A DNA stretch of 64,000 bases from JAWKZG01 sp041396125 (lineage in GTDB: Bacteria; Pseudomonadota; Gammaproteobacteria; Competibacterales; Competibacteraceae), in NCBI GenBank assembly GCA_041396125.1, contig JAWKZG010000005.1, positions 62,001 to 126,000 of the forward strand, in the 5' to 3' direction. The notes beneath the pieces are model-generated. The model had not been told where the DNA came from, searched no databases, and saw only the letters and a program-made list of their open reading frames with translations. This document shows, piece after piece, positions 55,954 through 64,000 of this stretch. How positions within the stretch are numbered: position 1 is the first letter of the stretch; each line of letters starts with the position of its first letter. A program made the translations under genes and the position numbers.

Positions 55954-57852
55954 ATGTGTGGCATTACCGGCTTCATCAATTTCAGTGGGCACGATAAAAT
56001 CGAAGCTCGCGCCCGTATTACCCGGATGGCCAATACCTTGATCCATAGAGGACCGGACGAGGAAGGCTTTTTCGTCGATGAGTTTGCCGCACTCGGCCAC
56101 CGCCGATTGTCGATTATTGACTTGAGTAGCGGTCAGCAGCCCATGTCGGCTCTGGATGGGCAGATACAGATTGTCTTCAATGGTGAAATTTACAATTTTC
56201 AGGAATTACGGAACGAGTTGGAGCGAAAAGGCCATCGGTTTCGCACCCACTCCGACACCGAAGTTATCCTGAAGGCATATGTCGAATGGGCGGAACATTG
56301 TGTCGATAAGCTTAACGGCATGTTTGCGTTTGCCATTTGGGATAGCCGCTGCCGCCAACTTTTCCTGGCACGTGACAAGGTTGGTAAAAAACCCCTTTAT
56401 TTCTATCGTAATGGCGATGTCTTCGCGTTTGCATCCGAGCTCAAAGCATTGCGGGGCGGTAATTTTTGCCCTGACACCATTGATCCTGAAGCGTTAGATT
56501 GCTATTTTTCTTTCGGTTATATTCCGTCGCCCCGAACTATTTACCGAGCGGTAAAAAAGATGCCAGGCGCGCATTGGATGATAGTCACCCAAGATACTTT
56601 GCGTCAGCAGCGCTATTGGCGTTTAAGTTTTGCTGAGAAGAGGAGCGGCACCCTGGAAGATGCGGTGGATGAATTCGAATCACTGCTAGACGACGCTGTT
56701 AAATGTAGGCTAATCAGCGAAGTTCCACTGGGTGTTTTTTTATCGGGTGGCTTAGATTCCACATTAGTCGTTTCGTCGATGGCACGTTTACAGAACGAAC
56801 CTGTTATCACGAATTCAATTGGATTCGACGACGAAAACTTCAATGAACTGCCGCTTGCTAAATTAGTCGCTGAAGATTTAAAAACCGATCATCATGAGTT
56901 TGTAGTTAAGCCGGATATTCTGGACGTGCTCCAGAAAATTGCCTGGCATTTCGATGAGCCCTTTGCTGACTCCAGCGCCGTGCCGACTTGGTATGTGTGC
57001 CAGATGGCGAGAAAAAACGTCACGGTAGCCTTGTCCGGAGATGGCGGCGATGAAAGCTTTGGCGGCTATACCTTTCGTTATATCCCGCATTTCCTGGAAT
57101 CGAGCATCAGGGCCGCGTTACCCGCTCTATTGCGCCGACCGCTTTTTGGTCTGCTGGGGGCGGTATGGTCAGGATCGGCCCGTCTGCCGAAACCGCTGCG
57201 ACTCAAGACCATTCTCGAAAACCTGGCGGTGAGCGACGCCGAGGCGTTTTACCGGGATTTGATTTGGCTGCGTGGCGACACAAGGGCGTCGTTGTATTCT
57301 CGTGATTTCATGCAGGCTTTGCAGGGCTTCACGCCGATGGAAACGGTTTATCCTTTTTATGCCGGCAGCGATGCGCCGGATGCCTTGGGCCGTAGCCAGG
57401 ATGCCGATATCCATTTTTACATGACCGATGATGTGTTGGTGAAGGTGGATCGCATGAGCATGGCGCATTCCTTAGAGGTGCGTTCGCCCCTGCTGGATTA
57501 CCGGATTCTGGAGTTTGCGGCTCGGTTGCCTGGAAATTTGAAGATCGATGCGGGTAAGGGGAAGCTGCTGTTGCGGAAACTAGCTTCGCGGCGGTTGCCG
57601 GCGGAGCTTGAAAATCGACCTAAGCTGGGGTTTTCGATACCTGCTGCGGCGTGGTTGAGGAATGAACTTAAACCCGTTATGGAACAAGAATTATTTGATA
57701 GGAGTTCACCCATAGCCGGGATTCTGGAGGAAAATAGAGTTAGATCCTTATGGAAGGAGCATCTGGATGGATCAAGAGATCACAGCGTGTTCCTTTGGGC
57801 GGTGATGACGCTCGGCCTCTGGCAGCGGGGCGTCGGGAAAGGGCCTGCCTGA
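55954..57852 (+). CDS. Asparagine-synthase-like amidotransferase, XrtA-locus type
   Basis: A 632-residue glutamine-dependent amidotransferase. Cys2 of MCGITGFINF is the glutaminase nucleophile, with HRGPDEEGFF and FNGEIYNFQELR completing the N-terminal Ntn domain. The synthase domain has the PP-loop FLSGGLDSTLV and VALSGDGGDESFGGY, then DDVLVKVDRMSMAHSLEVRSPLLD. Length and context fit the exosortase-A-system amidotransferase family (TIGR03108), thought to amidate a sugar acid of the polysaccharide, though this is not proven. Full length and undamaged. Only 2 bp separate its stop from the next gene's ATG. Confidence 0.94.
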   Translation: MCGITGFINFSGHDKIEARARITRMANTLIHRGPDEEGFFVDEFAALGHRRLSIIDLSSGQQPMSALDGQIQIVFNGEIYNFQELRNELERKGHRFRTHSDTEVILKAYVEWAEHCVDKLNGMFAFAIWDSRCRQLFLARDKVGKKPLYFYRNGDVFAFASELKALRGGNFCPDTIDPEALDCYFSFGYIPSPRTIYRAVKKMPGAHWMIVTQDTLRQQRYWRLSFAEKRSGTLEDAVDEFESLLDDAVKCRLISEVPLGVFLSGGLDSTLVVSSMARLQNEPVITNSIGFDDENFNELPLAKLVAEDLKTDHHEFVVKPDILDVLQKIAWHFDEPFADSSAVPTWYVCQMARKNVTVALSGDGGDESFGGYTFRYIPHFLESSIRAALPALLRRPLFGLLGAVWSGSARLPKPLRLKTILENLAVSDAEAFYRDLIWLRGDTRASLYSRDFMQALQGFTPMETVYPFYAGSDAPDALGRSQDADIHFYMTDDVLVKVDRMSMAHSLEVRSPLLDYRILEFAARLPGNLKIDAGKGKLLLRKLASRRLPAELENRPKLGFSIPAAAWLRNELKPVMEQELFDRSSPIAGILEENRVRSLWKEHLDGSRDHSVFLWAVMTLGLWQRGVGKGPA

Positions 57853-57854
57853 TA

Positions 57855-59072
57855 ATGGCGACGGACTCGCGCATACGCGTGTTGCACCTCGGCAGCCCGA
57901 CCGGCCTCTACGGTGCGGAGCGCTGGATCTTGGCCCTCTTGAACAACATGGACCGTAGCAGGGTCGATTCGATCGTCGCCGTGATCCGGGACGACCCGAA
58001 GCTCGGTGCGGACCTCTGCACAGAAGCTGGGCGTCAGGGCTTTCGTACGCGGGTTTTCGAGGCCCACGGGAAGGTAAACTGGTCAGCGGTGCGAATGTTG
58101 AAAGGGTATCTCCAAGTAGAACGCATCGACGTCCTGCATACCCACGGCTACAAGACCGACGTAATCGGGTTGCTAGCTGCGCGGGGTACGCCCTGCAAGC
58201 TGGTCTCGACGCCCCACGGCTGGAGCAAGCAGGCCGGGTTCAAGCTCAGGCTCTACGAGGCGCTGGACCGCCGCGTGTTCTGTCACCTGCACGCGGTAGC
58301 GCCCCTGTCACAGGATCTGTTCGACGATCTGGCGACGAGGCCGTGCCTCCGGGGGAAACTGCACCTCATCCCCAATGGCGTCGACCTCTCCGATGTCCGT
58401 AGCCCCGTGGCGATTGCCCCGGAGGTCGCGGCGTGGAAGGCGGAAGGGCGCTTCGTCTTCGGCTACATCGGCCAACTCATCAAGCGCAAGGGGCTCGACG
58501 TGCTGCTGCAGGCGCTCTCCGGGTGTTCGGAAGGGAACTGGCGGCTCGCTCTCGTGGGCGAGGGCAACGAACGTGGGGCGTTGGAGGCGCAGGCGGGGGC
58601 ACTCGGGATCGACGATCGGGTTCGCTTCTTTGGGTTCCGCGAAGACAGGATGGCCTTCCTCAAGGGATTCGACACCTTCGTGCTGCCGTCGCGGCTGGAG
58701 GGCGTCCCGCGCTGCCTAATGGAGTCGATGGCGGCGGGCGTCACGACCATCGCGTCCGACATTCCGGGGTGTCGCGACCTGATCAGCCAGGGCGAATCCG
58801 GCCTGCTCTTCGCGCCAGACAGCGTCGCGGACTTACGCGGGGCGTTGCTGCAAATCACGCGGGACGAAACCTTGCGGAGCAGGCTGGCAGCAGCGGGACA
58901 GCGCACCATCGAGGAGAACTGGTCGGCGGAGATCATGGCGAAGCGCTACGAGGCGCTTTACGCGGAACTCACCGGTTGCAAGAAGGTGGCATCTTTCCGC
59001 TGTGCGGATTATGAAGCGCCCCCTCGGCAGGCTGACAGAATCCGCCTTACGGAGCGCGCAACGCGTGACTGA
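57855..59072 (+). CDS. Family 4 glycosyltransferase
   Basis: A 405-residue GT-B transferase starting at the ATG 2 bp after the amidotransferase stop (the open frame extends upstream but overlaps that gene). Seen: RVLHLGSPTGLYGAERW, VLHTHGYKTDVIGLLA, STPHGWSK, LIPNGVDLSDV, FGYIGQLIKRKGLDVLL and PSRLEGVPRCLMESMAAGV, the nucleotide-sugar-binding E-x7-E region. The gene is visibly more GC-rich than the DNA before it, suggesting a different origin. The last 20 or so residues are unusual and overlap the next gene. Confidence 0.9.
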   Translation: MATDSRIRVLHLGSPTGLYGAERWILALLNNMDRSRVDSIVAVIRDDPKLGADLCTEAGRQGFRTRVFEAHGKVNWSAVRMLKGYLQVERIDVLHTHGYKTDVIGLLAARGTPCKLVSTPHGWSKQAGFKLRLYEALDRRVFCHLHAVAPLSQDLFDDLATRPCLRGKLHLIPNGVDLSDVRSPVAIAPEVAAWKAEGRFVFGYIGQLIKRKGLDVLLQALSGCSEGNWRLALVGEGNERGALEAQAGALGIDDRVRFFGFREDRMAFLKGFDTFVLPSRLEGVPRCLMESMAAGVTTIASDIPGCRDLISQGESGLLFAPDSVADLRGALLQITRDETLRSRLAAAGQRTIEENWSAEIMAKRYEALYAELTGCKKVASFRCADYEAPPRQADRIRLTERATRD

Positions 59073-60200
59073 CGGAAGCCCCGTAGACGACGGGCGGAAA
59101 CCGCCTTTCGTCGTCTTTTCGGACGATTGGGGCGAGCACCTATCGAGCTGTCAGCACCTGTTTCTCAGAATCGCAAAGGACTTTCCGGTGATCTGGGTCA
59201 ACACTGTCGGAATGCGCAACCCGGGATTAACTGTTACGGATGCGAGGAAAGCCTATCGCAAACTGAGGAGAATGTTGTCCGGGTCGTCGACGTCACAAGG
59301 CGAGCAAAGCGAAGTAACGGTTCTCCAACCGCCGATGTTGCCCTATGCGGGACTGCGGATTGTCCGCGAACTGAATCGGCGATCTGTCGTTCGGGCGGTC
59401 CGGGGTGCATTGGGCCAGCTTGGACTGTCCTCTTCCAATCGTGGTTACCACCGTGCCGAACGCGGCTGATGTAGTTGGCCTGATAGGCGGTGCCCGAATC
59501 GTTTATTACTGTGTGGATGATTCGTGCATTGGCCCGGCTTGAGTCTGATCGCGTGCGGAGGATGGAGGAGCGACTCATCTCCCAGGCGGACTTGTTCATC
59601 GCCACGTCCCAAAAGCTCCGGAGCGCCTGAGCGCGACCGGGAAGCCAAGCTACCTCTAGAGCATGGGGTCGACGTTGATTTTGCGACCGGGCGGAAGTCG
59701 AGCACCATGCGCTTGCGGCGATCCCGAAGCCCAGGGCTGGCTACATCGGGTTGATCGACGAACGATTGGACCAGATCTGATCGAGGTCGCCTCCAGGATG
59801 ACACACGTATCCTTCGTTTTGCCGGCCCCGTCGTGACAGACGTCAGTCGGCTCCGGACAGAGTAACGTGTTCTCACCGGCGCGATCCCCTATCGGGAACT
59901 GCCCTCGCTGATAAAGGGATTTGCGACACTACTACTGCCTTACATCTGCAATACCCTGTCCGAGTCGATTTCTCCGTTGAAACTAAGGAGTATCTTGCAA
60001 CTGGGAAACCTGTGGTCAGTACCCCTTATTGGAGGTGGGCTGCTATGAAGCCGCACGTGTTGATTGGCAGTTCTCCGGATCAGATTGCGAAAGCGCTTGA
60101 GGTGGTCATTGCCTCCACAGACTCAAAACCACAGAAAGAGCTTCTCTTTAAACATGACTGGAATATAAAGGCGCAGCAGTTCGTCGGCATGTATAAGTAG
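59065..60200 (+). pseudogene. XrtA-locus glycosyltransferase, multiply frameshifted
   Basis: The intact start (GTG 59065, or ATG 59011) gives PPFVVFSDDWGEHLSSCQHLF and FPVIWVNTVGMRNP, characteristic of a glycosyltransferase common in these loci. The frame then breaks at least five times. Continuations are readable in other frames: VVTTVPNAADVVGLIGGARIVYY, RMEERLISQADLFIATSQKL, LEHGVDVDFATG, GYIGLIDERLDQ, ATLLLPYICNTLSESISP, and finally KELLFKHDWNIKAQQFVG ending at 60200. The number and spread of lesions next to a nested insertion-sequence region favour a genuine pseudogene, although the window has other one-base errors. Confidence 0.8.
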
Positions 60201-60329
60201 GCGCTGATCTCTTTTATGAATCTTCCGGTAATCGTGTGAGTACAAACGTCATAGATTAGATTGGCAACAACTAGCCTGACGGGGTACTGCCCAGCGTATC
60301 CAGAACAGCCCTTCAGTGATCTACCGCCG

Positions 60330-60453
60330 CCCGCCAATGGGTAGGACAGTTGTGGACTGGTATAGCGAGCAACACCGGCACAGTGCCATTCAATTCGTCA
60401 CCCCGACGCAACGACATGCCGGACAAGACACGGCACTATTGGCCCATCGCTAT
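60330..60453 (+). pseudogene. IS3-family transposase remnant, left part
   Basis: The frame reads VVDWYSEQHRHSAIQFVTP and TQRHAGQDTALLAHRY, the C-terminal region of an IS3-type OrfB integrase (the Y-N-x-x-R-x-H-S motif region). It stops at 60453, exactly where the IS66 inverted repeat begins, and resumes at 61968. Upstream parts of OrfB are not visible. Confidence 0.8.
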
Positions 60454-61967
60454 GTAACCGTTCAGTCCCTGTATTGACCGGCATATTGAAAAATGAGATC
60501 AGCTGAGGCAGTCTGGAGCGTATGAACGATCTGGACCTGAACCAGCTTGCGCCCCCAATTTGAAGGTATCAGCGCCGAAGCACAAGCACTCATCGACCCG
60601 TTGTGGTCATTAGTCGCATTGCAAGCAAAGCGGATTGAACAACTAGAGAGCCGAGATCCGGCGAACTCGCGCACGAGCTCAAGGCCGCCGTCCAGTGATG
60701 ATGCCAAGGCCCAGCAGAGCGGCGGCAAGACACGCAGCGGTCGCACCAAAGGTGGGCAAGTCGGTCATAAGGGGCACTATCGAGCGCGTGTGGAGGCGGT
60801 GGATGAGTTCAAGCGCTATGAGCCGCCGAGTCACTGCCGCTGTGGTGGTGAGATTGAGTTGGATGGGAAACCGGTCCATCGGCATCAGGTTTTGACCTGC
60901 CGCTGGTGCGAGCGCAGGTGACCGAGCATCATGTGCTGCGGGGTGTGTTGTCGCTGTGGCCGGCGTCATCGCGGTCACCTACCTGAGGCGGTGGCTGGCG
61001 GCCAAATGGGCGCGGGGTTACGGGCGGACATTGCGCTAATGAACAGCCACTACCGGTTGAGTCTACGCCAGTTGCAACGCTACTTGCACAGTCGCTGGCA
61101 CGTGAAGTTTAGTCTGGGTGCGCTGAGCGCGGCGCAGGCTCGGTTAGTGAGTGGCTGTTAGCGCCGTATGAGCAGATCGGCGCGTGGCTGCGTCAGCAGC
61201 CTCAGCTGCACGCCGATGAGACCGTGCATGACCCTCACAGCAGCCGCTTCTGGCTGTGGACGATGTGCCATGCCCAAGCGGCTTATTTTCGGATTCATCC
61301 GGGACGCGGGCCAGCTGGCCGCGCGCGGAACTGTTGGGCGATTATCGGGGCGTATTAAGCACGGATCGCTACGCCGCCTACAACGACTATTCGGACCGGC
61401 AATTGTGCTGGGCACACGTGGTGCGTAATCTGGAGCAGATCGCCCGGCGTCACGGCATGGTTGGGGTCTTGGGTAAGCGCCTGGTGGGTGCGGCTTGCCC
61501 GCCTCGTGATTCGGGTGGTACATCACCGGCAGCGCGGGTATTTGAGCGCGAGCGCTTATCAGCGCCGATTGCAGCGGCTGCGGCAGACCTTGCGCCAGCA
61601 ACTCCAGCAAGGCCGTGGATATGCGCACTTACCCAAAACTCAACACCAGTGTCGGGCACTGCTGCAGCAAGAAACCCTGTTGTGGACGTTTCTCAAAGAC
61701 CCTCGATACCGCTGACGAACAATCTCGCCGAGCGCGTTGCGCTCGTATGTGATTTGGCGCAAGACCAGCTTTTTTACCCAATCGGTTCGCGGGATGCGCT
61801 TTCGGGAACGGATATTATCGGTGACCGACACCGCCGAACGTTTGGGCCTGAATACCTTCGAATTACTACGCCAGATTTGTCGTGAAGGTATTCGCGGTGA
61901 TCCGATCACCGTGCGATTACCATTGCCCAAGGTGAAATGGCTTAGTCCCTGTTAGCTGAACGGTTAC
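60454..61967. mobile_element. IS66-family element inserted in an IS3-type gene
   Basis: Terminal inverted repeats GTAACCGTTCAG (60454-60465) and CTGAACGGTTAC (61956-61967) are perfect over 12 bp. Flanks are CATCGCTAT (60445-60453) and CATCGCCAT (61968-61976), a near-perfect target duplication (IS66 elements duplicate 8 bp). The 1,514-bp body encodes one IS66 transposase. The interrupted IS3 gene can be joined across it in frame. Confidence 0.88.
60522..61955 (+). pseudogene. IS66-family transposase, frameshifted
   Basis: Begins MNDLDLNQL at 60522 and shifts frame near 60548 into RPQFEGISAEAQALIDPLW. Then follow SSDDAKAQQSGGKTRSGR and a zinc-finger-like HCRCGGEIELDG...CRWC. Later frames give GAGLRADIALMNSHYRLSL, QPQLHADET (first catalytic Asp), LSTDRYAAYNDY (second Asp), WAHVVRNLEQIARR and PLTNNLAERALRSYVIWRKT (Glu), ending TVRLPLPKVKWLSPC. 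At least five frame breaks and one in-frame stop before PLTNNLAER show that it is not translated as a unit. With intact ends it could still be moved by a related transposase. Confidence 0.85.
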
Positions 61968-62129
61968 CATCGCCATGAGGTTCATGAGAAAGCGAAGACA
62001 CAGCATCCAGAACGCTGGAGCGGGCGTACTCGCAATTGGCATTCCGTACCCATCGTTTACCTCAATCCCGACAATCTCACCATGACCACACCGAGGAACA
62101 AGAAAAAGCCGCATAAATTGATTCATTGA
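61968..62129 (+). pseudogene. IS3-family transposase remnant, right part
   Basis: Fifty-four codons starting HRHEVHEKAKTQHPERWSG, then RTRNWHSVPIVYLNPDN, ending at TGA 62127-62129. This is the C-terminal tail of the same OrfB as the fragment ending at 60453. The joined frame is continuous except for the duplicated HR(Y/H) codons. The following 150 bp contain no gene. Confidence 0.8.
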
Positions 62130-62288
62130 GGCGACAGTTACTTTGACAATTACCGTAAGCAAGTGTCAGCGGGAAGCGTGATGAGTCACTCACGGCGAGG
62201 CGGGTCCCGGCCCGCAGTCGGCTCTGTAAGACTCAAGGCGCTTAAACGTTCGAAAAGTAGGCAATAGTGTTGAACAGATGTGGAGCGA
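62130..62288. other. Intergenic region after the IS3 remnant
   Basis: Probably includes the right end of the IS3-type element (around GACAGTTACTTTGACAATTACC); its left end was not identified. No gene seen. Confidence 0.4.
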
Positions 62289-63263
62289 ATGATGACCGCT
62301 ACTGAAGTCGAGACGCCGACGCAAAGTCAGGGAATCGTATCTATAGGGGTGCCGGTGTACAATGGCGCGCGCTTCTTGGACGCGTGTCTGAAGTCATTGA
62401 CCTCGCAGACCTATCGGGATCTGGACATTGTAGTCTGCGATAACGCGTCCACCGATGGTACCTCGGAGATCGGATTGAAGTGGGCGGCAAAGGACCCAAG
62501 AGTCAGGTACTACCGGTCGCCGGAGAATCGAGGCGCGGCACGGAACTTCAATTGGGCTTTGGAGTTGGCTCGAGGCGAGTTCTTCAGGTGGTGCGCGAGC
62601 GATGATGCGTGTGCGCCGGAGTGTGTGGAAAGATGCGTGGAGGTCCTGAACAAGGATATGTCTTTGGTCCTTTGTTCAACGCAAGTGACAGACATTGACG
62701 TCAACGGGAATTTTTTGAGATTCAAACAATCGGGGCCGCTGGCGGGAGCGAAGCGGCCCAGCGAGCGATTCGGCGAGTTGATGGACATGAGCCACACCTG
62801 CGAACAAGTTTTCGGTCTGATCAGGATGGCGAATCTGCGACGCACTAGAGGCATTGCGGCCTACTCCGACTCCGATCGCGTGCTACTCGCCGAGTTGGCC
62901 CTGCATGGCCGGTTCTTCGAGATACCTCAAAGCCTTTTTCTACACCGACTGCATGAAGGGAGCTCTGTTGAGCAATACCCTGATCGTCGCGAAAGAACGA
63001 AATGGTTTGACACGAATGCGTCGACGGCTTGGGTGTTTCCCTATTTCAGGCAGCTCGTGGAGTACGGATACGCGATACACCGGAGCGGCGTGAAGGGCGG
63101 TGAGAAGCTGAGGTGTATCGGTATGCTTTTCAGCTGGAGTTGGTACCATCGAGAATTGCTACTTGGAGACGTGATTTGCAACATCAAGTCTGGGCTCAAG
63201 CGGCGTGCACCATGGGTCGCGGCAGCGTGGCGGTTGCTGCGAAAAGGTCTTGCACGGAGCTAG
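62289..63263 (+). CDS. Family 2 glycosyltransferase
   Basis: A 324-residue GT-A transferase: IVSIGVPVYNGARFLDACLK with SLTSQTYRDLDIVVCDNAST, CASDDACAPECVERC as the DxD-containing loop, and EQVFGLIRMANLRRTRG. It is a paralogue of the gene at 47007 but in GC-rich codon use. ATGs at 62289 and 62292 are both possible, after GGAGCG; the frame opens with GTG at 62280. It is intact, unlike its neighbours on the left. Probably adds a sugar to the polysaccharide repeat. Confidence 0.9.
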   Translation: MMTATEVETPTQSQGIVSIGVPVYNGARFLDACLKSLTSQTYRDLDIVVCDNASTDGTSEIGLKWAAKDPRVRYYRSPENRGAARNFNWALELARGEFFRWCASDDACAPECVERCVEVLNKDMSLVLCSTQVTDIDVNGNFLRFKQSGPLAGAKRPSERFGELMDMSHTCEQVFGLIRMANLRRTRGIAAYSDSDRVLLAELALHGRFFEIPQSLFLHRLHEGSSVEQYPDRRERTKWFDTNASTAWVFPYFRQLVEYGYAIHRSGVKGGEKLRCIGMLFSWSWYHRELLLGDVICNIKSGLKRRAPWVAAAWRLLRKGLARS

Positions 63264-63731
63264 TGGTGCAGAGTGGAAATCTTAATGCGAGCTCTTAGGT
63301 GCATGGCGCATCCTCCTGAATAGCTCAATTTTAACGTGCCCTCACCTGTCGATCATGAATCGCCGGTGACTCCGCGTAACCGAGCGCGCCATGAATTCGC
63401 TGCGAGGCGGGATCGTACGCGAGCCCCGAATACGCGATATTGGCGCGAATCTCAGAGGGTCCCGGCAGTACCAGCGACGCGCAAGGCATTGCCTCGTAAG
63501 GCTTTTTCGTACCGTTCCTGACTGCCAACGGGTCGTTTGCGTCAAACTGAATAAGATGTTCCCCTTGAGCATGTTTTTCCCATCAGTTATAGAAGCGCAG
63601 ATTAGAGGGAGGATGGCGTGGTGTCGAAAATTTCCGATAGCTTCAAAATTGCTACGAAGTAAGTATGACGCGGGGTAGAACCGAGTCCTCGCCGTTTCTG
63701 GAGGGAAGAAAGGGGTGAAAGTAGGTAAATA
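63264..63731. other. Intergenic region, nothing supported
   Basis: Several overlapping open frames on both strands, none with a good start or recognisable family. One minus-strand stretch (63331-63528) contains QRIHGALGY, reminiscent of the end of an IS3-type integrase, but the surrounding residues do not align convincingly. Confidence 0.4.
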
Positions 63732-64000
63732 ATGGCAGCGCGCATACCCGATAAGAATCCTGATGGCCCACTGTTTTCGGATGTGGGCGTTTTGGCCCTC
63801 GTCCCCGGCCGATGGGGAGAGATGTGGCAGGTTAGGCAGCAAGTTTTAACCAGGCTTACCAGATACTTTAGAGTTGTTTGGTGTAATAGTCCGGATGGGT
63901 GGCGAGATTACTGGCTTCGCAGTGGTAAGCATGCCTTTAAGCCGATTTTGGAAGAGGCTGGGAGTTTGCTGGTGTACACTCCTAGTCGGTGGTTGCCGTT
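63732..64000 (+). CDS. Probable glycosyltransferase, 5' part only
   Basis: An open frame from ATG 63732 to the window end (89 codons seen). The product contains GVLALVPGRWGEMWQVRQQVL, TRYFRVVWCNSPDGWRDYW and LLVYTPSRWLP. This arrangement resembles the N-terminus of the XrtA-locus glycosyltransferase at 59065 (a conserved opening strand, then FxVxWxN). A weak GTAGGTAA precedes the start. It suggests that the polysaccharide locus continues beyond the window. Confidence 0.65.
   Translation, partial: MAARIPDKNPDGPLFSDVGVLALVPGRWGEMWQVRQQVLTRLTRYFRVVWCNSPDGWRDYWLRSGKHAFKPILEEAGSLLVYTPSRWLP

Noticed and set aside
63331..63528. IS3-type integrase tail on the minus strand (QRIHGALGY)
   Set aside because: Only one short motif is similar; the residues around it do not follow the family pattern, so a chance match is likely.

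Overview
The window reads as chromosomal DNA of a Gram-negative proteobacterium, most likely gamma- (possibly beta-) proteobacterial. The evidence is the ribE-ribH-nusB order, an H-NS family protein, TrmB, a CRP-type palindrome and an exopolysaccharide locus of the type that usually accompanies exosortase A (XrtA/PEP-CTERM, 'eps') systems. I cannot name the genus.

Layout. (1) 1-5.5 kb is housekeeping: the end of ribE, then ribH, nusB, an alpha/beta hydrolase with frame lesions, and on the minus strand trmB, a DUF6394 membrane protein and a TrkA-type channel protein. (2) 5.5-7.4 kb holds a long gene-poor stretch, an H-NS-like gene, tRNA-Gly(CCC) and a CRP-like site ahead of a strong terminator, possibly bounding a small RNA. 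(3) 7.5-12.5 kb has a CaiB/AMACR-type CoA enzyme, an acyl-CoA dehydrogenase, an ATP-grasp ligase and a C45-type Ntn acyltransferase/hydrolase. (4) 12.9-17 kb has two signalling genes: a receiver-PAS-GGDEF-EAL protein and a histidine kinase whose receiver has Glu at the phospho-acceptor position. (5) 18-31.8 kb is the core polysaccharide locus. A leftward operon (priming sugar transferase, Wza-like exporter, Wzz-like chain-length protein, tyrosine autokinase) and a rightward set (galE, polysaccharide deacetylase, glucose-1-phosphate cytidylyltransferase, SDR, three C-methyltransferase-like genes) face away from a 1.1 kb control region. That region carries three c-di-GMP-I (GEMM) riboswitch aptamers, two of them overlapping intrinsic terminators. 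(6) 31.8-38.4 kb is mobile-element-rich: ISKra4-like, IS1595-like remnant and IS1-like. Between them lie a truncated O-glycosylation ligase, a VanZ protein and a Wzm/Wzt ABC exporter. (7) 38.5-46.4 kb is one very large secreted multidomain gene with 3.6 nearly identical 1,155-bp tandem repeats and at least 12 single-base lesions. (8) 46.5-60.2 kb carries more XrtA-type polysaccharide genes: glycosyltransferases, FemAB-like, a PcRGLX/YetA-like protein, a hexapeptide acyltransferase and an asparagine-synthase-like amidotransferase. (9) 60.3-64 kb is GC-rich and mosaic: an IS66-family element sits inside an IS3-family transposase remnant, followed by two more glycosyltransferase genes, the last cut by the window end.

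How it fits together. c-di-GMP made or destroyed by enzymes such as the GGDEF-EAL protein would be read by the riboswitches and so set transcription of both arms of the polysaccharide locus. The genes encode nucleotide-sugar synthesis (GalE, a CDP-sugar branch with C-methylation), assembly (many glycosyltransferases), modification (deacetylase, acyltransferase, amidotransferase, FemAB-like) and export (Wza/Wzz/kinase, plus an inserted ABC exporter). No exosortase gene and no PEP-CTERM protein is visible here, although most of their usual companions are.

Caution. Many genes carry single-base indels, often in homopolymers and often in pairs that restore the frame. Some are probably sequencing or assembly errors; the degraded insertion sequences and the 59-60 kb glycosyltransferase look more like real decay.
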